This document shows positions 1-42,042 of a DNA stretch of 64,000 bases, one piece after another. The translations under genes were made by a program, and so were the position numbers. Numbering within the stretch: position 1 is the first letter of the stretch; each line of letters starts with the position of its first letter. Origin of the DNA: Beroe forskalii (taxonomy: Eukaryota; Ctenophora; Nuda; Beroida; Beroidae); the NCBI GenBank assembly GCA_011033025.1, contig WFMF01000370.1:1-64000 (forward strand), read 5' to 3'. The notes below the pieces were generated by a model that saw only the letters and a program-made list of their open reading frames with translations, searched no databases and had not been told where the DNA came from.

Positions 1-476
1 TTTTAAGTTACCATACATTGGCGACATTTCATCGAAAGTCAAACAATGTATTAGTAAGGATTTACTGGGAAATGTCAGTTAATTTATTTGAACAGTTATT
101 CTAAATTATGTCATAAGTTCAGTTTTAAAGATGACAGCCAAAACACTCAAACATGATTTGGTATAGGATCACTTGTAGTTGTGGGCGACGGTATATTGGT
201 GAGACTTGTCGTGCTCTTCGAACACGGTTTGAAGAACACATGAAGACAAGTGGAACTGGTATGACCGAAGTTGGAAAACACTTGGCGGCAAATCCAAGTT
301 GCCAAATTATGTTTGAGGACTGTGATATACTAACGTTTCAAAGCAAAATGTTTAAACGAAAAATTAAAGAAAGCTTATATATACAGGGATACGATGATGG
401 AACATTAATTAATGATAAACTGAAATCAGTACCGTTATTCTCATTCAATTTACCAACATATCAAGACCAACTGTAG
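1..476 (+). mobile_element. Penelope-like retroelement, 3' fragment with GIY-YIG endonuclease
   Basis: An open frame at 153-476 (107 aa) reads CSCGRRYIGETCRALRTRF followed by EEH, the core of the GIY-YIG nuclease that ends Penelope-like element proteins. The bases before it still encode a PYIGDISSKVKQ-like stretch, which resembles the end of the reverse transcriptase region, so the element enters from the left edge. The methionine at 153 is therefore unlikely to be a real start. The nuclease domain looks complete at its N-terminal half, and the frame ends with FNLPTYQDQL. It is a 3' remnant, and its boundary after the stop is not visible. Family assignment is from motif recognition, not a database search. 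Confidence 0.75.
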
Positions 477-1622
477 GGCAGAATTTTCCCCACCTATTGA
501 CAAGGTCAAGACACTAAGTCACTGAGCAACAGAGTGTCGGTATGCAGTGACGTATGACAAGCATAGGTTTGAGCGGGAACTCTCTCTCTCTTACTAGCTC
601 ACGTACATCATTACGTCAATGTACTGAGTACAGTGCTCGTGCCTTGACATTGCCAATTGCTGTGTATATTGTATAATGTATATTGTACTACATAATAGCA
701 GATGTAGATTGCCGTATAATATATTCAGTGCATTTTCTAATAAATTAATTTAATTCAATTATTTATAGATTTAGTTAAGATAAGAGCTAGTGATATGAAT
801 ATGTTGTGTGTCAGTTGTTGTTCTAACCAATAAACTTCTCAGAATGTATGACTATGATGAATGATATATTCATTGAAATATCACAAGAACACGACGTTTT
901 AATTGTTACAATTGAAGATGTTCGTAACCACTCTACTCGTCCTATTTCTGATTAAGTATTTGAATCATTAAACTGTTTAGTGTATCATGATGTAAAAGCA
1001 TCATACGTGCCCAATTAAATTAACGCCTAGTTAATCAGTATAGCTGTATATCTTTAAAACTGTAACAGCGTAACATGCATGGTTTTCATCAAGGAACCGT
1101 TCAAACGTTTCACAATCAGCTAGGGGTGCAGGGGGGTTCCAAATGATAAAGCCACTGTTGTTGCACAACAAAAACATCGTTATCAACTTGATAATTATGG
1201 CCCATGGCGGCAATAAATGAACAGTAAAATTGATAACGCAATATAAATTTAAACGATCCCTAACTGAAAACCTTCAATCAATATGACTGATTGTCATCTT
1301 ATTATCCACACCAACAGTACCTTTAACTCTTTAAGTAAGAAAGCAGAAGTCAAAATATAAACTCGCATGTCCCTTTATTAATTCTCTTATCAAACTAGAA
1401 GTTGAAACCTTACAATGTACAGTTGGGATGTTCAACAAACACTTTTTTCTCCAATCAGTCTGAATATTTGATAATATTTTTCCTTTGGGGCCGATGAATT
1501 ACCAGAAAAAAGACATTGGTTGCAAACTGCGGCTGTACATTGTACAGCCGAATTTAACAATTATTGACGTCTGTGTCATTCAACTGGAAATAGGAAATAT
1601 ACTTAAATTGCAATTTGGATCT
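477..1622. other. Intergenic, no recognised gene
   Basis: This AT-rich stretch lies between the Penelope fragment and the 3' end of the HECT ligase gene. I see only short unsupported open frames and no clear repeat ends. Confidence 0.5.
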
Positions 1623-1628
1623 TTTATT
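1623..1628 (-). promoter_or_regulatory. Poly(A) signal AATAAA of the NEDD4-like gene
   Basis: The plus strand reads tttatt, giving AATAAA on the minus strand, 78 bases past the TAG stop at 1706-1708. Position and strand fit the cleavage signal of the HECT ligase gene. Confidence 0.55.
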
Positions 1629-1705
1629 ATAGCTAGGGTCAGGAAGGCAGATCTCTGAAGATGAAAGTATTAGTTAAGCTTCTCTACTCTTCTATTGTGT
1701 GTGGT

Positions 1706-32642
<30,937 letters not shown>

Positions 32643-33749
32643 CCCATATCCAAAAAATTAAAAATTTCCTCCGAACCAGAAATTTTTACCCATTTTGCTG
32701 CCTACTCGCTTCACCCACAAAACTTTTTTCCTATTTTGTTGTCTATTCACTTCGCTTTTGTAATTGATTCCATTTTGAAAACAAAGCAAACAGGCCTCAA
32801 AATTGGCTCCTTTAATGATTAATATTAAGCAAAAGCAATTATTTAGATAAACTTGCAAAATCACGAACAGTCTATCAATTGCATGTAGACTTTTCGATTT
32901 CGAATCCCTACTGACACTGTCCTTCGACGCAGGCAAAATTTTCGAAAGTTTAACATGTCTGAGACTCACAGTGTGTCTTGGGCCCATTTATTAACTTAAT
33001 TTAATGACAACAGCCCGCCGCAGGCGAAAATTTGGAAGGTTTTATCTCTGAGACTGTCTAGGATTAATGTTCAGCAACATAATTTGATCATAACAGCTGC
33101 CGCAGGCGAAAATTTGGAACCTGTTTTACCTCTGAGACTGTCTAGGATCAATTCAGCAACATAATTTGATCACAACAGAGCGCCGCAGGCGAAAATTTGG
33201 AACCTGTTTTACCTCTGAGACTGTCTAGGATCATTCCAGCAACATAATTTGATCATAACAGCCCGCCGCAGGCGAAAATTTTTATTGAATATGAATTTGG
33301 TAACCGTAATATTAGTTATGATTGAATTACAAGTACAATTGACGATATTTGGCCGCAGGCAAAAAATTTGAAAGTCTTATATCTGAAACTGTTTCTGAAA
33401 CAGCCTGTCGAATCTGAATCAATTCAATTTGTTCTTCCTGGAAATGTGCTCACATGGAGGGATGATGCCTCTGAAAATGCTGATTCAGATTGTGTGCATG
33501 CAGGGCGCAGGCACGTTTTTGCACTGTATTCCACATTGAATATCTTTTTGAGACAGTTTATACTTCCTAATTCTTATCACTGAAAACTGTAAGTTAAATT
33601 TATCCGAATACAATTCAGGTAAAACACAGTACAGAAAAATTAAATTTTCTGTACTAACTTTCTCCGAAATTTCTCCGTTTTCCCCAAAATTTCCTCCGTC
33701 TCAAAATTTCCTCCGACCAGGTTTGCAGGTTCGCAGCTTTGGATATGGG
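32643..33749. mobile_element. CCCATATCC-ended DNA transposon, copy C
   Basis: The ends are CCCATATCCAAAAA and GGATATGGG, with sub-terminal 'aaatttcctccgaaccag'. The interior has four ~82-bp tandem units ('gccgcaggcgaaaatttgga', 'gagactgtctagga', 'gcaacataatttgatca'). No flanking 8-bp duplication is visible, so one flank may have been replaced. It is more diverged than copies A and B. Confidence 0.8.
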
Positions 33750-33765
33750 CCCCTCCCAAGCTTGT

Positions 33766-33798
33766 TTGGCGACCGTATAAGTTTGGTTATACGGTCTC
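33766..33798. repeat. Palindrome GACCGTATAA/TTATACGGTC
   Basis: Ten-base arms around 'gtttgg'. The same sequence, slightly changed, occurs at 38941-38970, and related GGTATACGG ends appear at 38885 and 39580, so this marks a dispersed repeat family. Confidence 0.6.
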
Positions 33799-33877
33799 CA
33801 TTGAATACAGTGCAAAGTGACTGTCCACGTGACCTTGACGCAGCATTTCTCACGTGTTATGAGCCACAGACGGGTTG

Positions 33878-33884
33878 TATATAA
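33878..33884 (+). promoter_or_regulatory. TATA-like box ahead of a GTTAAC array
   Basis: TATATAA followed by GGGGCGG, about 50 bp upstream of the repeat array. CACGTG elements lie at 33824 and 33852. No downstream coding frame is recognised, so it may belong to a transposon promoter. Confidence 0.3.
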
Positions 33885-33931
33885 GGGGCGGTCAGGCTAT
33901 TTCTTACCTTTCAGTTTCGTGGGCATAGGAA

Positions 33932-34345
33932 GCTTGTTAACTATAAGCAACCTCTGAAGGGAACTGTGACAAACTTGTTAACTATAAGTTGGTTGCAGAA
34001 GGAAACTTGTTAACTATAAAGTTACCTTGTGGCATAGAGGCTTGTTAACTATAAGCGACTTCTGAAGGAACTGTAACGAACTTGTTAACTATAAGTTAGT
34101 TACGTAAAGGGAACTTGTTAACTATAAGTGACCTTGTGGCATAGAAGAACCTTGTTAACTATAAGCGACTTCTGAAGGGAACTGTAACGAACTTGTTAAC
34201 TATAAGTTAGTTACGTAAAGGGAACTTGTTAACTATAAGTGACCTTGTGGCATAGAAGCTTGTTAACTAAGCGACTTCTGAAGGGAAACTGTAACGAACT
34301 TGGTAACTATAAGTTAGTTACGTTAAGGAACTTGTTAACTATAAG
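33932..34345. repeat. Tandem array of CTTGTTAACTATAAG, 12 copies
   Basis: The 15-bp core recurs every 33-40 bp in a three-step higher-order unit of about 110 bp with spacers 'cgacttctgaagggaactg', 'ttagttacgtaaagg' and 'tgaccttgtggcatagaa'. Cores are almost invariant while spacers vary. Confidence 0.88.
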
Positions 34346-34570
34346 TGACCTTATTAGGCAGGAGAGATTTTATTGACTGTCAACTAATTAAATATTGTTT
34401 ATCTTTTGAACAATCCGTTGTTTTACTCGAGCAGTGACACTTAGGTAAGCCCATAATAGACCCCTCGGCCCGAACCAAACTTAACCCTAGTTTAATCCCT
34501 TTTCAACAAAGAGCTAGCACCATTTCATCCCGTTTCGGAAACTGGACGTGATATAATTTTATTATTGTAC

Positions 34571-35300
34571 CTGTGATACGCGCCATCCGTCATCACCCCT
34601 GACTTGGATCCAGACAGACGTTGGGGTGCCAACGTCTCTCTCGTACATTGACATCGTATCTTCTTGTCCTACTTCCCTTTAATCAGGGGAGGGGTAGTTA
34701 GCAAATGCCAAGGCATGTTCCATCACTTTGAGAGTGGATTTATTGCCATTTTACTTACTTAGGAGCATAGGTGCAAAATTATTTATGGGAGTTTCAATTA
34801 TGATTTAGGGTATATGAATGCCATATCTCAATACATGTGGCCAAAATTATTGGCACGATAAATGCATTAAGTACGGACGATATTGTGTGTCATCACGGAA
34901 GTGTATTAATTTGAAACTAATACCAATTAATCAATTAAAATAGCTTGCGTCTTCTTCAACTTTTTAACTTACCCGCGCCCAATGAGGTTGACAGTCTCGG
35001 TTCTAAGATTAGAATCACCGATCAGTTGCATAGCGACGCCGCTGAACGACTCAGAATGTTTTTCGTCGGAAGTAACATAAAACAACTCATATCCAATACC
35101 TGCAGGATGTTGTACTGGGTTTGTGGAGGGGAGGGTGCGACAGTTAAACATATCAATTTGCAAATGATTATCACATTCTCTGTTAAAATGATATCGAAAT
35201 CATACATCAAAATGTGTACTTAAAATGTAACCTTCGACATTTGGAAATAAAACAAGGTCATAATCACGCTTCCAGTTCCGTAAGAGTAAGACATGTCTCT
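34571..35300 (-). CDS. Three phase-consistent exons with a PLAT-like beta-sandwich pattern
   Basis: Minus-strand exons 35300-35232, 35099-34973 and 34676-34571 splice in phase (donors GTTACA, GTAAGT, GTACAA). The joined product includes YELFYVTSDEKHSESFSGVA, MQLIGDSNLRTETVNLIGRG and TSVWIQVRGDDGWRVSQ. The order Y-x-V-x-T-S-D, then V-x-x-Q-L-I-G-D, then V-x-I-x-V and a D-G-W fits the strand pattern of PLAT/LH2 domains, which bind lipids or proteins. The set ends in phase 0, compatible with the WW exon at 31722 or the possible exon at 32080. It could be the N-terminal part of the NEDD4-like protein or a separate gene. The middle exon is the best supported; the other two are tentative. Confidence 0.4.
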
Positions 35301-35501
35301 CTGAAATAAGTATTGGTATATAAATATAAAGAATGAAAACGAATTTTCTAGTATTTCGGGAAATGTTGAGACTGACCCCAGTCCCCTGACTTATCAGCCA
35401 CCATTTGTGATCACGCCAAATTTTTTGAGACAATGGTTGAACCAAAAGGAATAACTCGTGGGCCAACTATTTAGCCGGGTTTGGTACCCCCAGACCCACT
35501 A

Positions 35502-36653
35502 GCGCCAAAAGTGCGCTAAAAATAAGCGCATTTTCAAAAGCGACTAAGACGAGATCTAAGGTGTGCAATCGATAGATAATCGTCCCCTGAGTTACCATAA
35601 AAATTGAAGTCGATATAGAAATTGACGAAAAACGTATGCCCATATATGGGCATACCAGTGACCAGGATGTTAATTGTTAAATACGTGAAAAAATCGCCAA
35701 AAAGTACGACGTATTGGCCTCTGTAGAAAAATACGCGTATTTTTCTCACAATACGTGGCTTAAAGATTACAACACGGATTCTGAATAGATGTTGTTAAAT
35801 ACGGGAAAAAGTACGCGCGCATACGCTTCCAAATATAATGAAACGATTGTATCGTAAACATTAGGAATAGGAGTGCGCGCGGCGCGCGCGACCAAAACAT
35901 GGCAATACAGTTAATTCGAAGTTTAAGCAAAATTTCAAAGATGAAGGAGAAAAAAACGGAAGTTTCTGCCAAAAATAGGTATTGTACTTTTTGCCGTATT
36001 TTTAAAACATACGCATTTAACAACCTTGTGGGCATACACGCGTCGCACAAGCCTATCTCTGCCCATAACTTGGCCAAATATCAATATTTTTGAATGAGAC
36101 CAACTTTATCCGATTAATGGCAATGAATAGCGTTTTCTCAATTTCTGCAAGTTTGGGGTTGATTGCCACTAAAATGGCTATTTGAGGTCTAAAAAAACAC
36201 AAAATCACCATTTTCTCAGTTCGCATTTTTTTCCAAGGTGTACTTTACTCAAACGCTAATAACTTCGGCAGTGATTGATATTTTTGCATAATTCTTTTTT
36301 TACGTGAAACATTAAAACAAGACAAAATTCCGCAAGAAAAAAAGCGCCAGATTTTTTATTAATAGGCCTCCAAAAAATTTTGGCGCCAAAAGCGCTAAAT
36401 TTTTGCCAAAATTTCGGCGCTTTTGGCGCCAAAAATATTGATATTTGACCAAGTTATGGGCAAAAATAGGCTTGTGCGACGCGTGTATGCCCATATATGG
36501 ACATACGCTTTTCGGCCATAACTCGGCCATTTTTTGAGATATCATCTTCGAATTTTTTATGGTAACTCAGGGGACCATTATCTACCGATTGCACACCTCA
36601 GATCCCGTCCAAGTCTCTTGATAAATGCACTCATTTTCGGCGCACTTTTGGCG
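35502..36653. mobile_element. Palindromic DNA transposon with GCGCCAAAAGTGCGC ends
   Basis: Left end GCGCCAAAAGTGCGC and right end GCGCACTTTTGGCG are followed inward by matching arms ('tgtgcaatcgatagataat' against 'attatctaccgattgcaca', then 'cccctgagttaccata'). The arms extend at least 250 bp. No target duplication could be fixed and no transposase is seen. Confidence 0.75.
35656..36029. mobile_element. hAT-like MITE nested in the palindromic transposon
   Basis: The insertion starts CAGTGACCAGG and its ends carry inverted 'ttgttaaatrcgta' motifs. It is flanked by the 8-bp duplication GGGCATAC. The opposite arm of the host palindrome (about 36430-36500) has the same sequence with a single GGGCATAC and no insertion, which proves the event. 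Confidence 0.85.
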
Positions 36654-38660
36654 GAGAGAAACGTTTTCTGCAAACCATAAATAAACGTATATTCATCGTT
36701 TATTTGAGGTTTCTTTGTATTGTGGTCCCAATAAGAAAATTCATATCCTGCACACCATAGAAAAAGTGTTTTAAACTTTTATCATTGGTTTCATATAAAA
36801 GTTTTGGTTGAACCTAAATTAAATGTATCCGAAACGCTTATATTTGGGATTACGATAAACGCTTCTACAGAAACGTTTATTTAACATATCATAAACGATT
36901 ATCCAAAACGTTTGATTTTAGACGGAAACCAAATTTAAACCAAATATAAAAGTTTATTAATATTATCGGGTTATTTTTGGTTTGGCTGGGTTGGAATAGA
37001 TGAGAAGTAAAACGTGTTCAAAAAAGAAAGACGCCGATTACATGAGAGCAATCACCAATTTCAGTGCAAACTCCGCAAAGTTCCGAAAAATCCGCATTTT
37101 TGTGCTTTAATGCTGAATTCCTCGGCTTAAATAAGCAAATATCCCTTCGCTAAAAGCCCTGAAGTTGAAGCGTCACGTGCAGCCCAAGAATAATTATAGC
37201 ACATATGTGTCACGTGACTATGAACATGAGGTATAGCGCTTGTCCCGTGTGATACTGATCGTATGTGGGGTGCAATTTGTTTCTTACGCGCTACTTCATA
37301 TTGAGGAAAACAAGAAAATTTGAGGAAAACAAGAAAATTTATTTTACACAAACAAAATAAATATAAATATTAATTGTCAGAGATAAAGATGGTTCCAAAA
37401 AACTCAGGTGGTAAAGGATTTGAGTGGTAATGCTGAAAATTGTTCTCTGTGAAGCTGTTCTAAAAATTATATTTCCTTGTCATTTTGAAACTTGAAATTT
37501 AGTTTAGCACATGCTTAACTGAGCTCAATTGTTTGCATGGAACTGATTGGGTAAATTCACTTTAAATACTTAGATAGACAATTAGGCAACGAGGCACTTT
37601 TTGGGGTCATTGTTTTAAATACATTGAGCTTATATCAAATCTATCAAATCCTTTATTCTGAGTAATAACTTACAATTCTTAATCAAGCCAATACTGTTTT
37701 AGCAATGATATTGTCGATATTGTTTGGTTATAACAACAGTGAATTGTTCAATAGACTAGATATAATAAATACATTTTATATAAATAAAAACATGCATTCC
37801 ATTCAACTTCAAATTCAATAACAATATTTTCAATTAGTGTGATGAGTTTTTCTGCTTATTTAAAATTTTCAAAGTGAAATATTTGGGTTAAAGTGGTAAG
37901 GTCTAAGACACAGAATAACGTTAAAATTACAATCTTTGCTAGCCATGATGTTGTGTATGGAGAGTTACGAGCAATTTCTTTGCCTTCTGCACCCACCATT
38001 CATCTGGTTAGGTTGTAGGGGCCTTTTGATTCGTTACTTATGTATTGCAAGGAAAAATTTAGCAATGCTTGGATTCTTCAATAGGATCCATTTTTTCGAT
38101 TTTCAAAAATTATATTACAATTTTCAAAAACATTAACTTTTGCAGATGTTTGCACACAAGCTTAACAAAGAAGAAACATACACATCTTTCAAAGTGCATA
38201 GTGAAATACCTATTTCTATATGTTTTAATGTTTGTTGTGGTTGTTTTATTAGTTGTAAAGGAAAAAGCAGATATAGACAAAGTACGTGGAATAATTTCTG
38301 TGTACGGTGTTTTATAATTATATACGCCATGTTCTAGTAAGAAAACTTTTGTAGAAAACTGTTTTCAAAGGAAAAAAAGAAAATCGTTTTCTTAAAAACA
38401 TCATTAAAAAGTTTTCATGAAAACGGTTTTCCGAAAAATTTTGTTTTTGAAAAAAATAACTTTCGATAAAACATATTTTTCCGAAAATCATGTTTTTCAA
38501 GAAAATTATTTTCATCAAAAAAGATATCTTCAGTTTTGGAAAAATCACTTTCTTGAGCGGCTCGTGTTTCTTTCACGCCAAGAACTTTTATACAACTCGA
38601 TAAGTCACTAACTCATCGTGGAATCTCATGTCTCGAGTGCGTGCAGAAGCCCTTCACTTT
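36654..38660. other. AT-rich stretch, no gene recognised
   Basis: Contents: loose repeats of 'aaacgttta' type (36660-36930), two CACGTG elements near 37175 and 37203, and a GTTTTC/GAAAAC palindrome-rich block (38340-38560). Short frames show no family signal. Confidence 0.5.
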
Positions 38661-38685
38661 TTACGCAGGTTTTTTTACCGAGTCA

Positions 38686-39600
38686 GACCCGGTTGGGAAG
38701 AAATACTGTTGTTTGATCAGAGAATAATCGATTCCAGCTATTTCCGGTCGGGTTATAATCCGGTTCCATGATCTCAGCTATGATCACCGTATACCTTCGA
38801 TAATGAACTCGGCAGTCGGCACGCCTCGTCCATTATCCAACTTACACAGTCTCGGCTGTCGCCTCGACCGTGTAAGTTGCGGTATACGGTCATCACTTCG
38901 ACATGTAACCGCTTATTGTACTCCTCCCAAGCTTTTTTAGTGACCGTGTAAGTTTGGTTATACGGTCTCCTCTGAATTACAGTGGAAGAACGTTTCTAAT
39001 GAAATTTGTCATTTGATTTTATAAAGGAACACTCAAAAATCTACTCAAACGTTGAATCCGGACGAGGGTCGTCAGACCGGAGTGGGAAGAAATACTGTTT
39101 TTTGGTCAGAGATTAGAGAATAGTAGCTGTTTCCGGTTGGGGTATAAATATAATCCGGTTCCATGAGATCTTTGATTTTATATAGGAGCACTCAAAAATC
39201 TACTTGAGCGTTGAGTCCGGACGAGGGTCGTCAGACCCGAGTGGGAAGAAATACTGTTTTTTGGTCAGAGATTAGAGAATAGTAGCTGTTTCCGGTTGGG
39301 GTATAAATATAATCCGGTTCCATGAGATCTTTGATTTTATATAGGAGCACTCAAAAATCTACTTGAGCGTTGAGTCCGGACGAGGGTCGTCAGACCCGAG
39401 TGGGAAGAAATACTGTTTTTGGGTCAGGAATAGTAGGTCCTAGCTGTTTCCAGTCGGGGTATAATCCGGTCGGGGTATGATTTCAGCTGTGACCGCATAC
39501 CTTCGATAATGAACTCCGCACGCATCGTCCATTATCCAACTTACACAGTATTGGCTGCCGCCTCGACCATGTAAGTTGCGGTATACGGTCACCACATAAA
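38686..39600. repeat. Tandem ~165-bp repeats bordered by two copies of a GTATAC palindrome
   Basis: Three near-identical units (about 39005-39430) contain 'gggtcgtcagacccgagtgg', 'agaaatactgttttttggtc' and 'ataatccggttccatgagat'. On each side (38780-38895, 39480-39595) lies 'tccattatccaacttacaca' inside a palindrome ending GGTATACGGTCA. This looks like an expanded element with duplicated ends. Confidence 0.75.
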
Positions 39601-40854
39601 AAGAATATTATATTTTGAAAAATTATATTTTTTGATGAGCATTGAGCATGATTAAAGCAAAGCAGTTAAAAACCGTTCAAAAATATTCCAAGACCAATAA
39701 AGGTCCAAAAAAGCGTAAGCTTTTCGGAAAAAAGCGTTTTCTCGACTGATTTCAGTAAGTATAAGGACCATCTAGATGAAAATTGGCCATGTTACCAACG
39801 TTGTTCTGATCGATGGCATCGGGCTAAAATTGGTCGTGCCCTTTTTTTCCACATACGCATGGCCGAATTCTTCGTCTTGTATCTCGGCCTAGAAGGATGT
39901 AGGAACTTCATTCAGAGCGACTAGTTAACAAACATAAGCCCTAAAATATGCTCACAAACCGAGGACCGGCGGCGGAGAACTGTTTTTGTGCCCAAGCACA
40001 GGCTAAAATTAGGAAATTTTTCATAACCCGGGTCTGGAAGGTCGTAGATACTTCGTTTATAGCTCAAAAGAAGCAATGTTGATATTAATATGATTTTCCC
40101 TAACGTTCAAGATATTCGATTTCTGGATGTTAATATTCGGCTTCTGATTCTGAATCAACGTGTGCCCTAAAACAGTAAAACGCTCGTAAAATGATTTATG
40201 AGCGAAAAACTGATTTTAAACCATTTATGTTACATCAGATTGAAACAAAAAAGATCACACGACCCCCATTTCTATGTAAATCCGATATCGGGCCATTTCA
40301 AGGTCTCTTTACTAGATACCTTGTGCCATATCTGTGATTTTTAGGGGGCTGGTATCCTCTTCGACTTCCACTTTCCAGGCTCAGTTTCCCCTATTTTTGG
40401 CTGGGAAAGGTGAGAAGACTCAAATTCATCATATCTTTAGCTAATATATTTTAGTTAAACTTTTCTTCACCCTGGGGGACTTGGGTTAGATTCCCAGACG
40501 GGGAGCCAAATTGAGAGAGTTTAATACAATCGGAAACTTCGAGAAACGCGTGTATAGTTAGCTTCAGTCAATGATATTAGAGAGGGAGTACAAGTGAGAA
40601 GATACCCCCGCACTGTCGTGCTTGTTTCTGGATAGTTCTCCTGCAGATCACGTGACGGCCCGCGTGATCCGCGCGGGCTTTGGACAACAATGCGATCACG
40701 GGGTGAATCTTTCCTCTCGTAACGATGTCTGTTGATTCTTTCTGTTACACCCCATCGGAACAAGGATAATCTTTATATAGGTACTTCAGACTTAGAGGCG
40801 TAAGAAGAACACCGAACACGCACAGAATAATAATGTAATTGCCTGTGAGAGCAG

Positions 40855-40976
40855 GAAATTATATTAGACTTGTAGACCTGTTGACCTGCAGATACACAGC
40901 CCACTGGCACTGCTACGCAGCACCTCGTCCGTGAATTATTAACTCCGCAATTCAAATTTTTACCGCATCAAGCTAT
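40855..40976 (-). mobile_element. Diverged Helitron-family fragment
   Basis: It shares 'aaattatattag', the 'gctacgcagcacctcgt' hairpin and 'tttttaccgcatcaa' with the 28-31 kb units. The terminal hairpin has decayed (gtagacctgttgacctgc). Confidence 0.7.
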
Positions 40977-41230
40977 AAACGAAGTCTCTACTCTCTACGA
41001 CCTTCTAGGCCAGTTAAGAAAAATTGAAAAATTTGAGCCTACGCTCAAAACCGGTTTTTCACCTGTTTATGAGCATTTCAGGGCATATGTTTGTTAACAA
41101 GTCGTATATAAACATGGCCATAATTGCGATTCCTTTGCGGTATAAACGAAGTCTCTACTACGACCTTCCTAGGCCGAGTAAAGGAACACTTGACCCCCCC
41201 CCTTGACATTATGCATCCTCCAACCTTTCA

Positions 41231-41553
41231 TTTTTTTTTTTTTTTTTTTATTTCGAAGGTTTTACTTCTATTCCAACAGCTGTAACAGCCAATGACAGGA
41301 ATCGAAGGATTCAAGTAATCAAGCCAGTGACGGTTAAGGAAGTGTAATCCATACTTTCGTCGCCCGAGACTTCGCTGCAATGGGCAGCTCCTCATTTAAC
41401 CCTCCCGCACAGTTTCCTGTACGCTCGGCTGAGTGAACCGTGTGGCTGCTTAGGTGAGAGTTCTCACCCTTAGCGCGGTAGGCAAGGCCGGGAATCGAAC
41501 CACCAACCTCGCGATTGAAAGTCAGACGCCCTAACCACTGCGCTACCTGGCCA
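41231..41553 (-). mobile_element. tRNA-derived SINE with poly(A) tail
   Basis: The minus-strand head reads TAGCGCAGTGGTTAGGGCG (A box), then GGTTCGATTCCC (B box), in a tRNA-like context with a possible TTC (Glu) anticodon. A ~240-bp body follows, then 19 A residues (41231-41249). The 80-codon frame across it (VAQWLGRLTF) is the usual spurious read-through of tRNA-derived SINEs. Confidence 0.85.
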
Positions 41554-42042
41554 TATCCCCAGACATTAGATCCCACGATTGCTGCGGCATTTGAACCTCC
41601 GAAATCACATCCCCTCTAAAGTCTGAAAGCAAAGTAAACACTGTTCAGCTGTTTCACCATCGCCTTGGCTGAGGACGTTGTGTCAAGCAACATGATCCCT
41701 AACTGAAATCAGTCGAGAAAACGCTTTTCTTACGAAAAGCTAACGGATGGACGTAATTTGGTCCTGGACTAAAAACAGTTCCTACTAGAACATGGCGTAG
41801 TCCTTAGACTCTTAGACTACGCCCAAAAAGCGTACCTAAAAGCTCAAATTTGTTCAGATAATTAGTCATCACCCGTTATGTTGAAGCTATTAATTTTGGG
41901 GTTCAAGCCTTATCATTAAGTTAACGTGGCATACGGTCACGTTAACTTATTGGCAGGGGGCATTGCTCATGCTACTGCAACTGAAGATATGGATAACGAT
42001 TGTCAGCTATTCACCAGAGAACACTACATCTTATCAGTGATT

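Larger units (their letters stand above)
39712..41767. mobile_element. ~2-kb element with inverted ends 'AAGCGTTTTCTCGACTGA'
   Basis: The arm GGTCC...AGCTTTTCGGAAAAAAGCG then TTTTCTCGACTGATTTCAGT (39712-39758) is repeated inverted at 41701-41767. The element carries a degraded Helitron piece and a SINE inside. Exact ends and target duplication are unclear. Confidence 0.5.

Noticed and set aside
38686-39600. Direct border repeats as a pair of LTRs
   Set aside because: The borders are short palindromic repeats. No primer-binding site, polypurine tract or coding remnant lies between them.
40470-40540. tRNA gene suggested by 'gggttagattccc'
   Set aside because: It resembles a B box only; no A box or cloverleaf could be made.
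40521-40763. 80-codon arginine-rich frame as an upstream exon of the ligase
   Set aside because: It does not resemble a C2 or PLAT domain, and its GC-rich palindromes look like regulatory or repeat DNA.
41334-41576. 80-codon frame with VAQWLGRLTF
   Set aside because: It is the well-known read-through of a tRNA-derived SINE head, not a gene.
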